Positions 46,599 through 56,077 are shown, numbered from the stretch's first letter. The stretch: DNA of 64,000 nt from Sphingobacterium hungaricum (GCF_015210005.1 NZ_MU158698.1:2509986-2573985), one strand, 5' to 3'. Notes: generated by a model not told the origin, from the sequence alone. Numbers and translations: made by a program.

Positions 46599-47921
46599 AT
46601 GAAAAATAAAGCACAAGCCGTTTTGGCTAAGTCATTAAGCAAAAGAGATGCAGTTATCTCAATGTTTATTATTGGATTGTTGTTTTTTATTTTTGGATTT
46701 GTTACCTGGATCAATGCAATCCTGATTCCGTATTTCAAGATAGCCTGCGAACTCAATAATTTCGAATCCTATTTAGTCGCGTTTGCCTTTTACATTGCCT
46801 ACCTCGTGATGTCGTTGCCGGCGGCCTATATCTTAAAGCGCATAGGTTTCAAGCGGGGAATGATGTTGGGGTTCTGGGCTATGGCGATCGGAGCGGCTTT
46901 GTTTGTTCCGGCAGGATTCGGACGCATTTATCCGCTGTTCTTAACTGGATTATTTACGTTAGGTATTGGGCTTGCGATTTTGCAGACTGCAGCAAACCCG
47001 TACATCACAATCTTGGGCGACAAAGAACGCGCGGCGCAGCGATTCAGTATTATGGGGATCTGCAACAAGTTGGCAGGGATTATTGCGCCTCTGCTTTTTG
47101 CTGCAGTGATTTTGAAGCCTACAGATAATGAGCTTTTCAATCAGATCAACTTGATGCAGGGTCTAGAAAAAGAACAAGCCTTGGATGAGTTAATTGCACG
47201 TGTTATAGTTCCCTATGCTGTAGTTTCTGTGGTGCTGTTGCTTCTAGGCTTTTTTGTCCGTTATTCGCCTTTGCCAGAAATTGATACCGAAACAGAAGAC
47301 GAAGAGATTCTAGTTTCGAATGCAGGAAAGAAAAGTATTCTTGATTTTCCGCATTTGGTATTAGGAAGCGTAGCGATTTTTTTTCACGTAGGTTCGCAGG
47401 TTATTGCCGTGGATAGCATTATCAACTATGTTTCAGAAACAGGAGTTCCTTTTCTTGAAGCAAAAGTATTTCCTTCGTATACCTTAACTGCTACGATTAT
47501 TGGTTATTTATTGGGAATTACATTAATACCTAAATTATTAAGCCAATTGACTGCTTTGAAAATATGTACGGTATTGGGATTGATTTTTAGCTTCTTTGTT
47601 ATTTTCCTGCAGGGAGAAATCAGCTTGTTTGGTCATACGACAGATGTGTCGGTCTGGTTTATTGTGCTGTTGGGCTTTGCGAATTCGATGATTTGGGCGG
47701 GAGTTTGGCCTTTGGCGCTCGACAATTTGGGCCGTTTTTTGAAAGTGGGAGCGTCGCTGCTCATTATGGCATTATGCGGAAATGCGATTATGCCTTTGCT
47801 GTATGGCTATTTTGCAGATGTGTATTCATTGAAACTGGCTTATTGGGTATTAGTTCCGTGCTATGTGTACCTTTTGTATTATGCTTTTTATGGGCATAAA
47901 GTGAAACGCTGGACTATTTAG
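46599..47921 (+). CDS. Sugar MFS permease, probable N-acetylglucosamine transporter (NagP-like)
   Basis: The 440-residue inner-membrane protein has about 12 predicted spans and belongs to the FucP/glucose-galactose permease branch of the MFS family; FFIFGFVTWINAILIPYFKIACELN near the N-terminus and the AANPYITILGDKERAAQRFSIM loop after span 4 are typical. Within the amino-sugar locus, GlcNAc is the likely substrate, as for Bacteroidota NagP. It ends overlapping by 8 nt with the convergent LacI gene. Confidence 0.87.
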   Translation: MKNKAQAVLAKSLSKRDAVISMFIIGLLFFIFGFVTWINAILIPYFKIACELNNFESYLVAFAFYIAYLVMSLPAAYILKRIGFKRGMMLGFWAMAIGAALFVPAGFGRIYPLFLTGLFTLGIGLAILQTAANPYITILGDKERAAQRFSIMGICNKLAGIIAPLLFAAVILKPTDNELFNQINLMQGLEKEQALDELIARVIVPYAVVSVVLLLLGFFVRYSPLPEIDTETEDEEILVSNAGKKSILDFPHLVLGSVAIFFHVGSQVIAVDSIINYVSETGVPFLEAKVFPSYTLTATIIGYLLGITLIPKLLSQLTALKICTVLGLIFSFFVIFLQGEISLFGHTTDVSVWFIVLLGFANSMIWAGVWPLALDNLGRFLKVGASLLIMALCGNAIMPLLYGYFADVYSLKLAYWVLVPCYVYLLYYAFYGHKVKRWTI

Positions 47922-48957
47922 CGATGCCTTTTGTCGATTCCCGAATTACTAATTCGGTTTTCAGGGTAATGATTTGATAATCGATAATATCCGAATCACT
48001 GTCTTCAATCTGACCGATCAGTAATTTAGCGGCAGCTTCACCCATTTGAAAAGCTCGGTCATTAATCGTTGTCAGATTTGGCTCAATAATTTTAGATATC
48101 GGGTAATCACTAAAGCCAACTACAGCTACTTGATCAGGAATACTGATTTTATGTTTGTTTAAAACCTGAACCATGCTTGCTGCCGTATAGTCATTCGCGC
48201 AGAAAACGCCATCTGGAAGCTCATCCAACTCAAGTAATTCGTTTGCACATTTCACACCTTCTTCGTAACGCAAATTCGCCGTCTCTTTAATTAGCTCCTC
48301 ATGAATCGGCAGGTCATTTGCTTTTAAAGCAGCCTTAAAACCTTCTAGCCGTGAACGGAAAATGCCAGTAGATTGATTCCCGGCAATATGCGCAAGGCGC
48401 TTGCATCCCGTTTGGATAAGATGTTCGGTCGCGACATAGGCCGACTCAAAATCATTGATCATGACTTTGTTAGTTTCAAAAGCATCTGGCGTCCGGTCGT
48501 AAAAAACCAAAGGGATTTTTGAATTCGTCAATTTCTTGAGGTGGTCGTAATTCTTAGTTTCCATTGCCAGGCACATAATAATTCCCTCGACCATTTTCGT
48601 CTGCAATATTTTAACGATTTCTTTTTCCCGTTTGTAAGAGTCTTGAGATTGGAAAATAGTCACATGATAACCTGTTTTATAAGCGAACTCTTCGATCCCG
48701 CTAATGACACGCGAGTGAAAATCAATGTCTATTCGAGGGACAATTACACCTAAAGATTTGGTTTTTTTGCTCCTAAAACTTGAAGCAATGGAATTGGGAG
48801 TGAAGCCTAGCTTTTCCGCCTTTTCATTCACCATCCGTTTGGTCGCTTCGCTAATTCCCGGATGATTCGCCAATGCGCGTGAAATGGTCGAGGCCGAAAG
48901 ATTTAATTCTTCCGCCAGATCCGTAATCGTGACGCGCGTTTCCCGTTTCTTTTTCAT
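47914..48957 (-). CDS. LacI-family transcriptional regulator, second of the locus
   Basis: The 347-residue protein has a helix-turn-helix near residues 7-60 (VTITDLAEELNLSASTISRALANHPGIS) and an effector domain (KSLGVIVPRIDIDFHSRVISGIEE onward). It diverges from susC across 392 nt and converges on the permease gene. Two CAAACRTTTGCAT palindromic sites lie in the shared region, one on the susC promoter, so it probably represses the SusC operon and itself. The ligand is unknown, but an amino sugar is likely. Confidence 0.9.
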   Translation of the reverse strand: MKKKRETRVTITDLAEELNLSASTISRALANHPGISEATKRMVNEKAEKLGFTPNSIASSFRSKKTKSLGVIVPRIDIDFHSRVISGIEEFAYKTGYHVTIFQSQDSYKREKEIVKILQTKMVEGIIMCLAMETKNYDHLKKLTNSKIPLVFYDRTPDAFETNKVMINDFESAYVATEHLIQTGCKRLAHIAGNQSTGIFRSRLEGFKAALKANDLPIHEELIKETANLRYEEGVKCANELLELDELPDGVFCANDYTAASMVQVLNKHKISIPDQVAVVGFSDYPISKIIEPNLTTINDRAFQMGEAAAKLLIGQIEDSDSDIIDYQIITLKTELVIRESTKGIAK

Positions 48958-49073
48958 GTCTAATCGAACTTATTATCCCATCCTTTTCAGCAGAGGAATC
49001 GAACTGATCGAAATTATCTATTAATCCCGAAGATATGTAAATCTTTTGTTTTCTCTATGCATTGTGCATATAA

Positions 49074-49086
49074 ACGTACCGTTAAC
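49074..49086. promoter_or_regulatory. Third CGTTAAC-type operator candidate
   Basis: ACGTACCGTTAAC is, on the opposite strand, GTTAACGGTACGT, related to the sites near nagA and the first GH20 gene. It lies in the 392-nt divergent region upstream of susC. Confidence 0.4.
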
Positions 49087-49099
49087 AAAGAAAGTATAA

Positions 49100-49109
49100 C
49101 AAACGTTTG
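49100..49109. promoter_or_regulatory. LacI-type operator candidate, site 1 of two in the SusC upstream region
   Basis: CAAACGTTTG is a perfect 10-bp palindrome extended on one side as CAAACGTTTGCAT. Its partner at 49262-49277 shares CAAACRTTTGCAT. The centres are 165 bp apart, compatible with looping by a LacI dimer pair. Confidence 0.6.
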
Positions 49110-49261
49110 CATTAAAATTATAAATATTTGTGTTCAATTTTAAATAATTTATATTAATTTTTATCCTCTAAAATCATATTAAATGAGTTATTATATTGTT
49201 TTATAGTCGTTTTGTAGCTTTGTATAATTGTTTTCAACTAAAAATAACTTGTAAATAATCA

Positions 49262-49277
49262 ATGCAAACATTTGCAT
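49262..49277. promoter_or_regulatory. LacI-type operator candidate, site 2, overlapping the SusC -33 element
   Basis: ATGCAAACATTTGCAT has 7-bp perfect inverted arms with a 2-bp centre. It covers the TTTG at 49271-49274 that is the -33 element of the SusC promoter, so a bound repressor would block it. Confidence 0.75.
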
Positions 49278-49302
49278 AATTAATTGTGATAAGTTATATT
49301 TG
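49271..49302 (+). promoter_or_regulatory. SusC operon promoter, -33 TTTG and -7 TATATTTG
   Basis: TTTG at 49271-49274 is followed after exactly 20 bp by TATATTTG at 49295-49302, matching the Bacteroidota consensus TTTG-N17-23-TAnnTTTG. Transcription would start near 49309, giving a 41-nt leader before susC. Confidence 0.8.
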
Positions 49303-49349
49303 ATTATACATTACTCTAATGCTTTATTGATCCTAAAAAATTACAACTT

Positions 49350-52300
49350 ATGAGTGTAACTATTAACCTAACCCATCCTCGTTCAAATCGAATTAGGATA
49401 TTAGAAAGTTTAATTTTCCTTTTGCTGTTTGGGCTCCTCTGGATTCAGCCTGTATTTGCACAAACAAAATCAATTTCCGGAAAGGTCATTGATCTCGATA
49501 CAGGACAGCCTGTTTTGGGTGTGAATATTTTTGTGAAGGGGACAACAAATGGTACAAGCTCCGGCGAAGGGGGACAATACACCTTATCGGGTGTTTCGAC
49601 CGGAAACATATTGACTTTTTCGATATTGGGGTATGCTTCTCAAGAAATTACAGTCGGTGCGCAACAGACAATCAATGTATCTCTTCAATCATCGACCAAT
49701 TCGATTGAAGAAATGGTTGTTGTGGGCTATGGTCGGCAAAAGAAAAGAAACCTAACCGGATCTGTTGTTTCTGTCGGATCGGAAGAAATTGACAAAACAG
49801 CCTTACAAGATCCGATATCTATCTTGCAAGGTCGTGCAGCTGGTGTGCAGGTCACTTCAAACTCTGGTGCGCCGGGCGGCGAAATGACCATCCGCGTACG
49901 TGGAAATTCCTCGTTAAACTCTGGTAACAATCCCTTGTTTGTTGTCGACGGAATACCGATTGAATCCAATTCGATTTCTTCATTAAATGGTTCTGAAAAT
50001 TTTGGGTTAAATCCTTTAGCGGATTTAAATCCTACCGATATCGCGTCCATTGAAGTGTTGAAAGACGCGGCATCGACAGCGATTTATGGATCTCGCGCAG
50101 CGAATGGTGTGGTGATGATCACTACAAAGCGCGGTGCGGCAGGCAAACCAGAAGTAACAATGAATGTAACTACAGGATTAAGTGAGCTAAGCCGCAAATT
50201 AAGTGTCTTGAATGCTACGCAATACCGCCAATTGATTTTGGATTCGTATACGAATCTTGGAACAACGGAAGAGCCTTATTTTACGATCATCGATTCACTA
50301 AACCCGATGAACAATGGAGATGTGGATTGGCAAGAAGAATTGATGCGCACAGCCGCACAATATAAGGTTGATTTCGCGGTTCGTGGTGGCAATCAGAATA
50401 CCAAATACGCTTGGAGTTCGTCGTACTTGGATCAAGATGGTGTTATTTTGAATTCAAACTACAAACGGATCACGTCTCGCTTAAATGTTGATTTCAATAT
50501 TTCAGATAAGTTAACGGTCGGACAAAGCGTTTCATTTACCAATGGAACCAACAACAGGATCAATGCAGGAGGAGTGGGGAACCTCAGCGTAATCCGCGAG
50601 CTTTTAGTGCGCCCGCCAATTATGTCCATGTATTTACCTGACGGCTCATTAAATGGCTATTCGTTAGGAAGGCGTAATCCTGTCGGAATTGCACTTTATG
50701 CTACGCATTTAAATAAAAGCAACCGCTTGATTGGTAGCCAATATGTCGAATATGCGATTCTTCCAGAATTAAAGTTTCGAAGCAATTTGAACTTCGATTA
50801 CATTTCGATGAAAGAAGATGAATTTATGCCTTCGATATTGGATTATCGGGAAGGATACAATACTGGAGCGGTCAGAAGTTCGGGCAACCTGACTTGGGGA
50901 AATGAAAGTTATTTCAGCTACAACAAAACAGTTGACCAAGTTCATAACTTTGGCGCTTTATTAGGATTAAGTTTTCAGAAATGGCGCTTTGACCGTACAG
51001 GATTAGATGGCATGTTTTTTCCTAGCGATGATATCCGCACATTGAATGCCGCAGGTGTTATTTCCAACCAAGGAATTAATGTTGCCTCAGAGCATGCGAT
51101 GCTTTCTTACTTCGGACGCTTTTCTTACGATTATCAGTCGAAATATTTAGCTGAATTTAACTTAAGAGCCGATGGTTCTTCACGTTTCGGACGCGATCAA
51201 CGATTTGGTTACTTCCCTTCAGCATCCGTTGGATGGCGGTTTTCGGAAGAGTCTGGTCTGGATGGGCTTGGCTTTCTGGATGATGGAAAGTTGCGCTTCA
51301 GTGCGGGTATGACGGGTAATGAAGCAATTGGAGATTATACATCGCAAGGTGAGTTTTCGTTAGGATCTAATTATTTGGATTTTTCAGGAGCTGCGCCAAC
51401 CGTGATGCCAAATGCTGGATTGACTTGGGAAACCACGACACAATACAATGCTGGTTTGGACATGGCATTTTTAGCAAATCGCTTATCCTTGACTGTTGAT
51501 TTGTATTTAAAAAACACCAAAGACTTATTGTACAACGTGCCAATCCCAAACACAACAGGATTTAATTACATCACTCAAAATATCGGAACGATCCAAAATA
51601 GAGGTGCTGAATTTTTAGTAACAAGTAAAAACCTAGTTGGTAAGTTTGGATGGAACAGTAATTTGAACATCAGTTTGAACCGCAACAAAGTTACTTCATT
51701 GCCCGAAAATCTATTGACCAACGGCTACATCCAAAACGGGAATTTCCATATCCTACAAGAAGGCTTGCCAATCGGCGTGTTCTATGGATGGGAATTTGAT
51801 GGTGTGTATGCGCGCGATGAAGATAATGTCAATGGCGTAACGCATGGTGCTTTGGGTCCAGTCTTTGAAGGCGGTGATCCGATCTGGAGAGATTTAAATG
51901 GAGATAACATTATTAATCAAGATGACCGACAAATTATCGGTTATGCAGAGCCTAAATTTTTTGGAGGTATATCCAATGATTTTAGCTACAAAAACTTCTC
52001 GTTAAATGTGTTTTTCCAATTCTCTTATGGAAATGAAATTTACAGTGAAATCAACCATCAGCGCAATTCAGTCGTTCGCTACAACAACCTATCGACGGAT
52101 GCGTTGAGCAGATGGCGCGAGCAAGGCGATATAACAAACTTTCCAAAACCGGTACGCGATGATCCTAAGCAATCAGACAGCCGTGTGCAAAGCAGATGGG
52201 TAGAAGATGGATCGTACATTAAATTGAAAAACGTCAATTTACGCTATTCATTTGCTCCCGACCTTGTTAAGCGAATCGGTTTGTACAGGCTAGATGCATT

Positions 52301-52448
52301 TGTAACTGCCAGCAATTTAATTACCTGGACGAAATACACTGGATTTGATCCAGATGTCAATTCGTATTCGGGACTTCGAGTTGGTGTAGATGAGGGTTCT
52401 TATCCTCAGAGCCGCACATTTATTTTCGGATTAAATATTGGCCTTTAA
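49350..52448 (+). CDS. SusC/RagA-family TonB-dependent transporter of the amino-sugar locus
   Basis: The 1032-residue protein has a signal peptide (about 20-38, LIFLLLFGLLWIQPVFAQ), a carboxypeptidase-regulatory-like domain (about 40-120, ISGKVIDLDTGQPVLGVNIFVKG), a TonB box (EEMVVVGYGRQKKRN, about 126-140), a plug (IEVLKDAASTAIYGSRAANGVVMITTK) and the beta-barrel. Length and order are normal. With the SusD 11 nt downstream it forms the outer-membrane uptake pair of the cluster. By neighbours the substrate is a GlcNAc-containing glycan or a peptidoglycan fragment. Confidence 0.95.
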   Translation: MSVTINLTHPRSNRIRILESLIFLLLFGLLWIQPVFAQTKSISGKVIDLDTGQPVLGVNIFVKGTTNGTSSGEGGQYTLSGVSTGNILTFSILGYASQEITVGAQQTINVSLQSSTNSIEEMVVVGYGRQKKRNLTGSVVSVGSEEIDKTALQDPISILQGRAAGVQVTSNSGAPGGEMTIRVRGNSSLNSGNNPLFVVDGIPIESNSISSLNGSENFGLNPLADLNPTDIASIEVLKDAASTAIYGSRAANGVVMITTKRGAAGKPEVTMNVTTGLSELSRKLSVLNATQYRQLILDSYTNLGTTEEPYFTIIDSLNPMNNGDVDWQEELMRTAAQYKVDFAVRGGNQNTKYAWSSSYLDQDGVILNSNYKRITSRLNVDFNISDKLTVGQSVSFTNGTNNRINAGGVGNLSVIRELLVRPPIMSMYLPDGSLNGYSLGRRNPVGIALYATHLNKSNRLIGSQYVEYAILPELKFRSNLNFDYISMKEDEFMPSILDYREGYNTGAVRSSGNLTWGNESYFSYNKTVDQVHNFGALLGLSFQKWRFDRTGLDGMFFPSDDIRTLNAAGVISNQGINVASEHAMLSYFGRFSYDYQSKYLAEFNLRADGSSRFGRDQRFGYFPSASVGWRFSEESGLDGLGFLDDGKLRFSAGMTGNEAIGDYTSQGEFSLGSNYLDFSGAAPTVMPNAGLTWETTTQYNAGLDMAFLANRLSLTVDLYLKNTKDLLYNVPIPNTTGFNYITQNIGTIQNRGAEFLVTSKNLVGKFGWNSNLNISLNRNKVTSLPENLLTNGYIQNGNFHILQEGLPIGVFYGWEFDGVYARDEDNVNGVTHGALGPVFEGGDPIWRDLNGDNIINQDDRQIIGYAEPKFFGGISNDFSYKNFSLNVFFQFSYGNEIYSEINHQRNSVVRYNNLSTDALSRWREQGDITNFPKPVRDDPKQSDSRVQSRWVEDGSYIKLKNVNLRYSFAPDLVKRIGLYRLDAFVTASNLITWTKYTGFDPDVNSYSGLRVGVDEGSYPQSRTFIFGLNIGL

Positions 52449-52459
52449 AACTTATTAAC

Positions 52460-53833
52460 ATGAAAAAGATTAGTATACGAGTTTTAGGATGTGCTTTGCT
52501 ATTGGCATTTGGATCCTGTTCAGACTCCCTATTAGATAAAGATCCGATCAGCAGTTTTTCTGCCAATGGATTCTACAAGAGTGCAAGCGATGCGCAAGCA
52601 GGTGTATATGGTATTTACAATTCGGTTCAGTCTACGTTTAGGCTTAACTTTGCTTATTGGGGCGAAGGACGTGCCGATGCTGTGCAGACCAATCATGCAG
52701 GCGACCCCTTTATGCTAAAGCAAAATGGATTGACTTCCATAATGACTTCATCCCGATGGGATAATTTGTACGTGATGATTAGTCGTGCGAATTATGCGAT
52801 AAAATACATTCCGACAGTATTTGAAGGAGACGACAGTTCGCTAAGAAATCAATTGCTGGGTCAGTCACGTGCGCTGCGCGCATTGGCTTATTTCTATGCA
52901 GTTCGGGTTTGGGGCGATGTGCCACTTATTTTAGAACCTTATGAAAGCATCAATCAGGAACTATTCGTTAGCGTGACCAATCAGGAAACTATATTGAATC
53001 AGATTGAAGAAGACTTGATATTCGCGTCAGCAAATTGTGCAGCGAGTTATGGCGGTGAACGCAATCGCGTATTGATTACGAAAGGAGCGGCCGATGCACT
53101 CTTAACTCAATTGTACATGTGGCGCAAGGATTATGCGAAAGCCATTGAATCGGCTGATCGCGTGGTGGGTAATTCATTGTATTCATTGGTTTCGATGAGC
53201 AATTGGAATGATATCTTTTCGGCAGGCCTAAGCAACGAGAGTATTTTTGAAGTTGGTTACAACGAAGTACAGACGAATGCGCTTCGCGTGTTATATGCCA
53301 TAGGGTCAGACAGCGATTATTTTCCAAGCGAAAGCTTCCGCAATTCGTTCGAGGACGGTGATTTGAGAAAAACCAAAATCTACGATATCACGCAGGCACA
53401 GCCTCGCAAAATCTGGAAATTCTTCGGCGAAGGTTTCAACGATGAAAGTGCAGATCCATCAGCAAATAATATTGTGTTGGTTCGTTTGGCAGACATTATG
53501 TTGCTGAAAGCTGAAGCTCATGCTAACTTAAATCAGGCAGACGAGGCGCTTACTTTATTGAACACGATCAGACGCCGCGCGGGTTTGGATGCCTTAGATG
53601 CGCAGAGCGCAACAGCACTATATGGCGATTTAGTTTCTGCAATTTTGCATGAACGATCGATCGAGCTTTGTTTCGAAGGACATCGCTGGTTTGATTTGGT
53701 TCGTACGGGACGTGCAATTCAGGTTATGGGTCCAATCAATGGATTGAGCGATGTGCGCAATCTTGTATGGCCTTTGCACGAAGATGCGATCAATAGAAAT
53801 CCGAGTTTATCACAAAATGAGTTTTATAGATAA
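52460..53833 (+). CDS. SusD/RagB-family surface lipoprotein of the amino-sugar locus
   Basis: The 457-residue protein has a lipoprotein signal (MKKISIRVLGCALLLAFGSC, Cys20) and the SusD opening DSLLDKDPISSFSANGFYKSASDAQAG. Tetratricopeptide-like helices follow (QSRALRALAYFYAVRVWGDVPLI), as does the RagB C-terminal region VRLADIMLLKAEAHANLNQ and ERSIELCFEGHRWFDLVRTG. It would bind the glycan at the surface and close over SusC. It lies 11 nt after susC and 31 nt before the next lipoprotein gene's preferred start. Confidence 0.94.
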   Translation: MKKISIRVLGCALLLAFGSCSDSLLDKDPISSFSANGFYKSASDAQAGVYGIYNSVQSTFRLNFAYWGEGRADAVQTNHAGDPFMLKQNGLTSIMTSSRWDNLYVMISRANYAIKYIPTVFEGDDSSLRNQLLGQSRALRALAYFYAVRVWGDVPLILEPYESINQELFVSVTNQETILNQIEEDLIFASANCAASYGGERNRVLITKGAADALLTQLYMWRKDYAKAIESADRVVGNSLYSLVSMSNWNDIFSAGLSNESIFEVGYNEVQTNALRVLYAIGSDSDYFPSESFRNSFEDGDLRKTKIYDITQAQPRKIWKFFGEGFNDESADPSANNIVLVRLADIMLLKAEAHANLNQADEALTLLNTIRRRAGLDALDAQSATALYGDLVSAILHERSIELCFEGHRWFDLVRTGRAIQVMGPINGLSDVRNLVWPLHEDAINRNPSLSQNEFYR

Positions 53834-53864
53834 CCTGAGAATTCAGGTTCTTAACATACCTATT

Positions 53865-55307
53865 ATGCAAAATATTAATTCTATAACACGGTTTTTAGCA
53901 ATGATGGTGGCCATAGTGGTCACCGCCAGTAGCTGTGAGATCCAAGAGAATTTTGATTACGAACCTTCCGGCGTGGATGGGAAGTTGGAAATGACTGCTT
54001 GGAGCTATATCCAACAAAATGATTCGCTGGCTTTTCTCGAAGAGGCGATTGTCTATGCCGAGTTGGAAGAACTTTATGAGGCGGCGACATTGGACCGTAC
54101 GTTTATTATTCCAACAAACAAAGCATTCAGGACTTACCTAAAGGACAATGCTTACACGTCTGTACAGGATATTCCCCTGCCGATTTTACGGAACTTATTG
54201 AAATACCACGTGGTGAATTCGCGCGTTATTTTTACAGATCCTACCTTGATGCCTAACAATCGTCCGATCGCTTATGATACCGAAAATGGACAGCTGATGT
54301 ACTTGTCTCATGCAAGTAATTTTATTGGATTGATCAATGAAGGCACGAGCATTCAATGGCAGATCACTACCTCAAATCTGGAACCTACGAATGGCGTTAT
54401 TCACGTGGTGAATGCCGTGGTTTATTATTCCGTTCCGACAGGAGATTTAACGGTCAATCCGGATTTGGTATTGGATACAATCTATGCCATCAATGATGCA
54501 TTTGTTAATGGGGGAGCCGAATCCACCAAAAACTTTGGAACAAATCCTTTGTTGCGCGTTAAACACGTGACCAATAATGGCGATTATGACCGCAAAGCAT
54601 TTCTGATGTTTAATCTAGATGATTTCAAAAAAGAAGGTGTCGTGACGGATATGCGTTTTCAGATTTCTGTCTCTTTTACGCACGCAAGAGGATTGCCTTT
54701 GGATCTGTATGAAACACCGAGCACCACTTGGTCGGAGTCTAGCCTGAACTTTACGAATGCAGTATTTCCAACAACGCCACGAATCGCACGCGTGACAACA
54801 GCCAGCGTTCCAGCATTTAATTTTGACATTACGGATTATTATAAAGCTAGAACTTCCGCAGGTCGCGTATCCTTTATGATTGAAGGAGCAACGGGTGCTG
54901 ACGAAACCAATGATTTGGCATCCAAAGAACATGCAACATTAAAACCACCGATGCTGATTGCAACTTTAGCTTCGGGCAATAGCAGTTTAGAAATATTGAC
55001 GAAAAATGATATTTCTGTCGCTTATGGAGGTGTTTTTGTCTTTAGCAACGATGTGCTCGAAATTGACGGAGCTGCTGCCGGAGATATAATTTATACGATT
55101 GAATCCGTGCCAAAAAATGGCTGGTTGATCAAAGGCGCTAGCACATTGCGCGAAGGTGCTAAATTCACGCAATTGGATATCGAGCTGATGAACCTGTTGT
55201 TTATCCAAGATGGTGTGAACCGTACGCCAGATGGTTTGGTGGTTACTGCGCGCGACCGTGCAGGAGCCATTATAGAAAATATCGAATTAAAGATTAACGT
55301 ACAATAA
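53865..55307 (+). CDS. Surface lipoprotein with fasciclin, DNRLRE-like and cadherin-like domains, putative glycan-binding protein
   Basis: From the ATG at 53865 the protein is 480 residues with a lipoprotein signal (Cys24, VVTASSC). An N-terminal fasciclin-like domain covers about 30-190 (TFIIPTNKAFRTYLKDNAY, then NGVIHVVNAVVYY), a beta-sandwich resembling DNRLRE/CBM96-type domains about 205-370 (GGAESTKNFGTNPLLRVKH), and a cadherin/CSPG-type repeat the remainder (YTIESVPKNGWLIKGASTLREG). The frame is open upstream to 53751, overlapping susD, but the signal needs the 53865 start. Its place after SusCD is where surface glycan-binding proteins usually lie. The combination of domains is unusual. 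Confidence 0.75.
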   Translation: MQNINSITRFLAMMVAIVVTASSCEIQENFDYEPSGVDGKLEMTAWSYIQQNDSLAFLEEAIVYAELEELYEAATLDRTFIIPTNKAFRTYLKDNAYTSVQDIPLPILRNLLKYHVVNSRVIFTDPTLMPNNRPIAYDTENGQLMYLSHASNFIGLINEGTSIQWQITTSNLEPTNGVIHVVNAVVYYSVPTGDLTVNPDLVLDTIYAINDAFVNGGAESTKNFGTNPLLRVKHVTNNGDYDRKAFLMFNLDDFKKEGVVTDMRFQISVSFTHARGLPLDLYETPSTTWSESSLNFTNAVFPTTPRIARVTTASVPAFNFDITDYYKARTSAGRVSFMIEGATGADETNDLASKEHATLKPPMLIATLASGNSSLEILTKNDISVAYGGVFVFSNDVLEIDGAAAGDIIYTIESVPKNGWLIKGASTLREGAKFTQLDIELMNLLFIQDGVNRTPDGLVVTARDRAGAIIENIELKINVQ

Positions 55308-55312
55308 CAGCT

Positions 55313-56077
55313 ATGCATAAAGTCCTATTAGTAAGGCCATTCACATCCATTCTTATGTTGCTGGCTATTGTACTTAGTTCATGTTCTTCGTCCTCAGCAA
55401 TTGAGGATGAAGAACTTCCTAAGCCTACAGATCGGATTATCTCCTTCTCCGGCTTCCAATGGGTAGTTCGGACTTCAGGAACCGCAAAACTCGGTCCTGG
55501 CCCGAATCTGTTTTCTGATTCCGAAGACAATGTCTGGGTCGATGATCAAGGTCGCCTGCACCTGAAGATCGTTCAAAAGGGAGGATATTGGTATTGCTCT
55601 GGAATTACCTTGCGCAACAGTTTTAGCTATGGAAAGTACATTTTTTATGTCGCTAGCGATGTCAGTAAATTGGATCAGCATGCGGTTGGCGGTTTATTCA
55701 CGTACATGAACGACAATGAAGAAATTGATATTGAATTTTCGAAATGGTCGAATCCCGACAATATGGATTCTCAATTTGCCGTGCAGCCTTCCGAGCGCGC
55801 AGGAAATAAAGTTCGCTACGATCTGAATCTGCTGACGGATAAATCTACGCACGCCTTTAATTGGCAACCTGATTATATAGATTTCTTTAGTGTTCAAGGT
55901 CATTCGGCTACGCCAAATGCATCCAACCTAATCCAAGAATGGAAATATTCGGGCACGAATATTCCACCGGATACGGACGAGCGATTAAAAATCAACCTTT
56001 GGCTGTTTCGCGGTCAATCTCCATCAGATGGAAAGGAGCAAGAAATGATCATTGAAAAGGTTGAATATATAAAATAG
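55313..56077 (+). CDS. GH16-like lipoprotein
   Basis: The 254-residue protein has a lipoprotein signal with Cys24 (IVLSSCSSSS) and a GH16-like beta-jelly-roll. The catalytic signature E-x-D-x-E is present as Glu137-Ile-Asp139-Ile-Glu141 (NDNEEIDIEFSKW). GH16 enzymes cleave beta-1,3/1,4-glucans, galactans or poly-LacNAc chains. It starts 5 nt after the previous gene's stop, so it is the fourth gene of the SusC operon. The target is not clear; alongside GH20, a GlcNAc-bearing glycan is plausible. Confidence 0.8.
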   Translation: MHKVLLVRPFTSILMLLAIVLSSCSSSSAIEDEELPKPTDRIISFSGFQWVVRTSGTAKLGPGPNLFSDSEDNVWVDDQGRLHLKIVQKGGYWYCSGITLRNSFSYGKYIFYVASDVSKLDQHAVGGLFTYMNDNEEIDIEFSKWSNPDNMDSQFAVQPSERAGNKVRYDLNLLTDKSTHAFNWQPDYIDFFSVQGHSATPNASNLIQEWKYSGTNIPPDTDERLKINLWLFRGQSPSDGKEQEMIIEKVEYIK

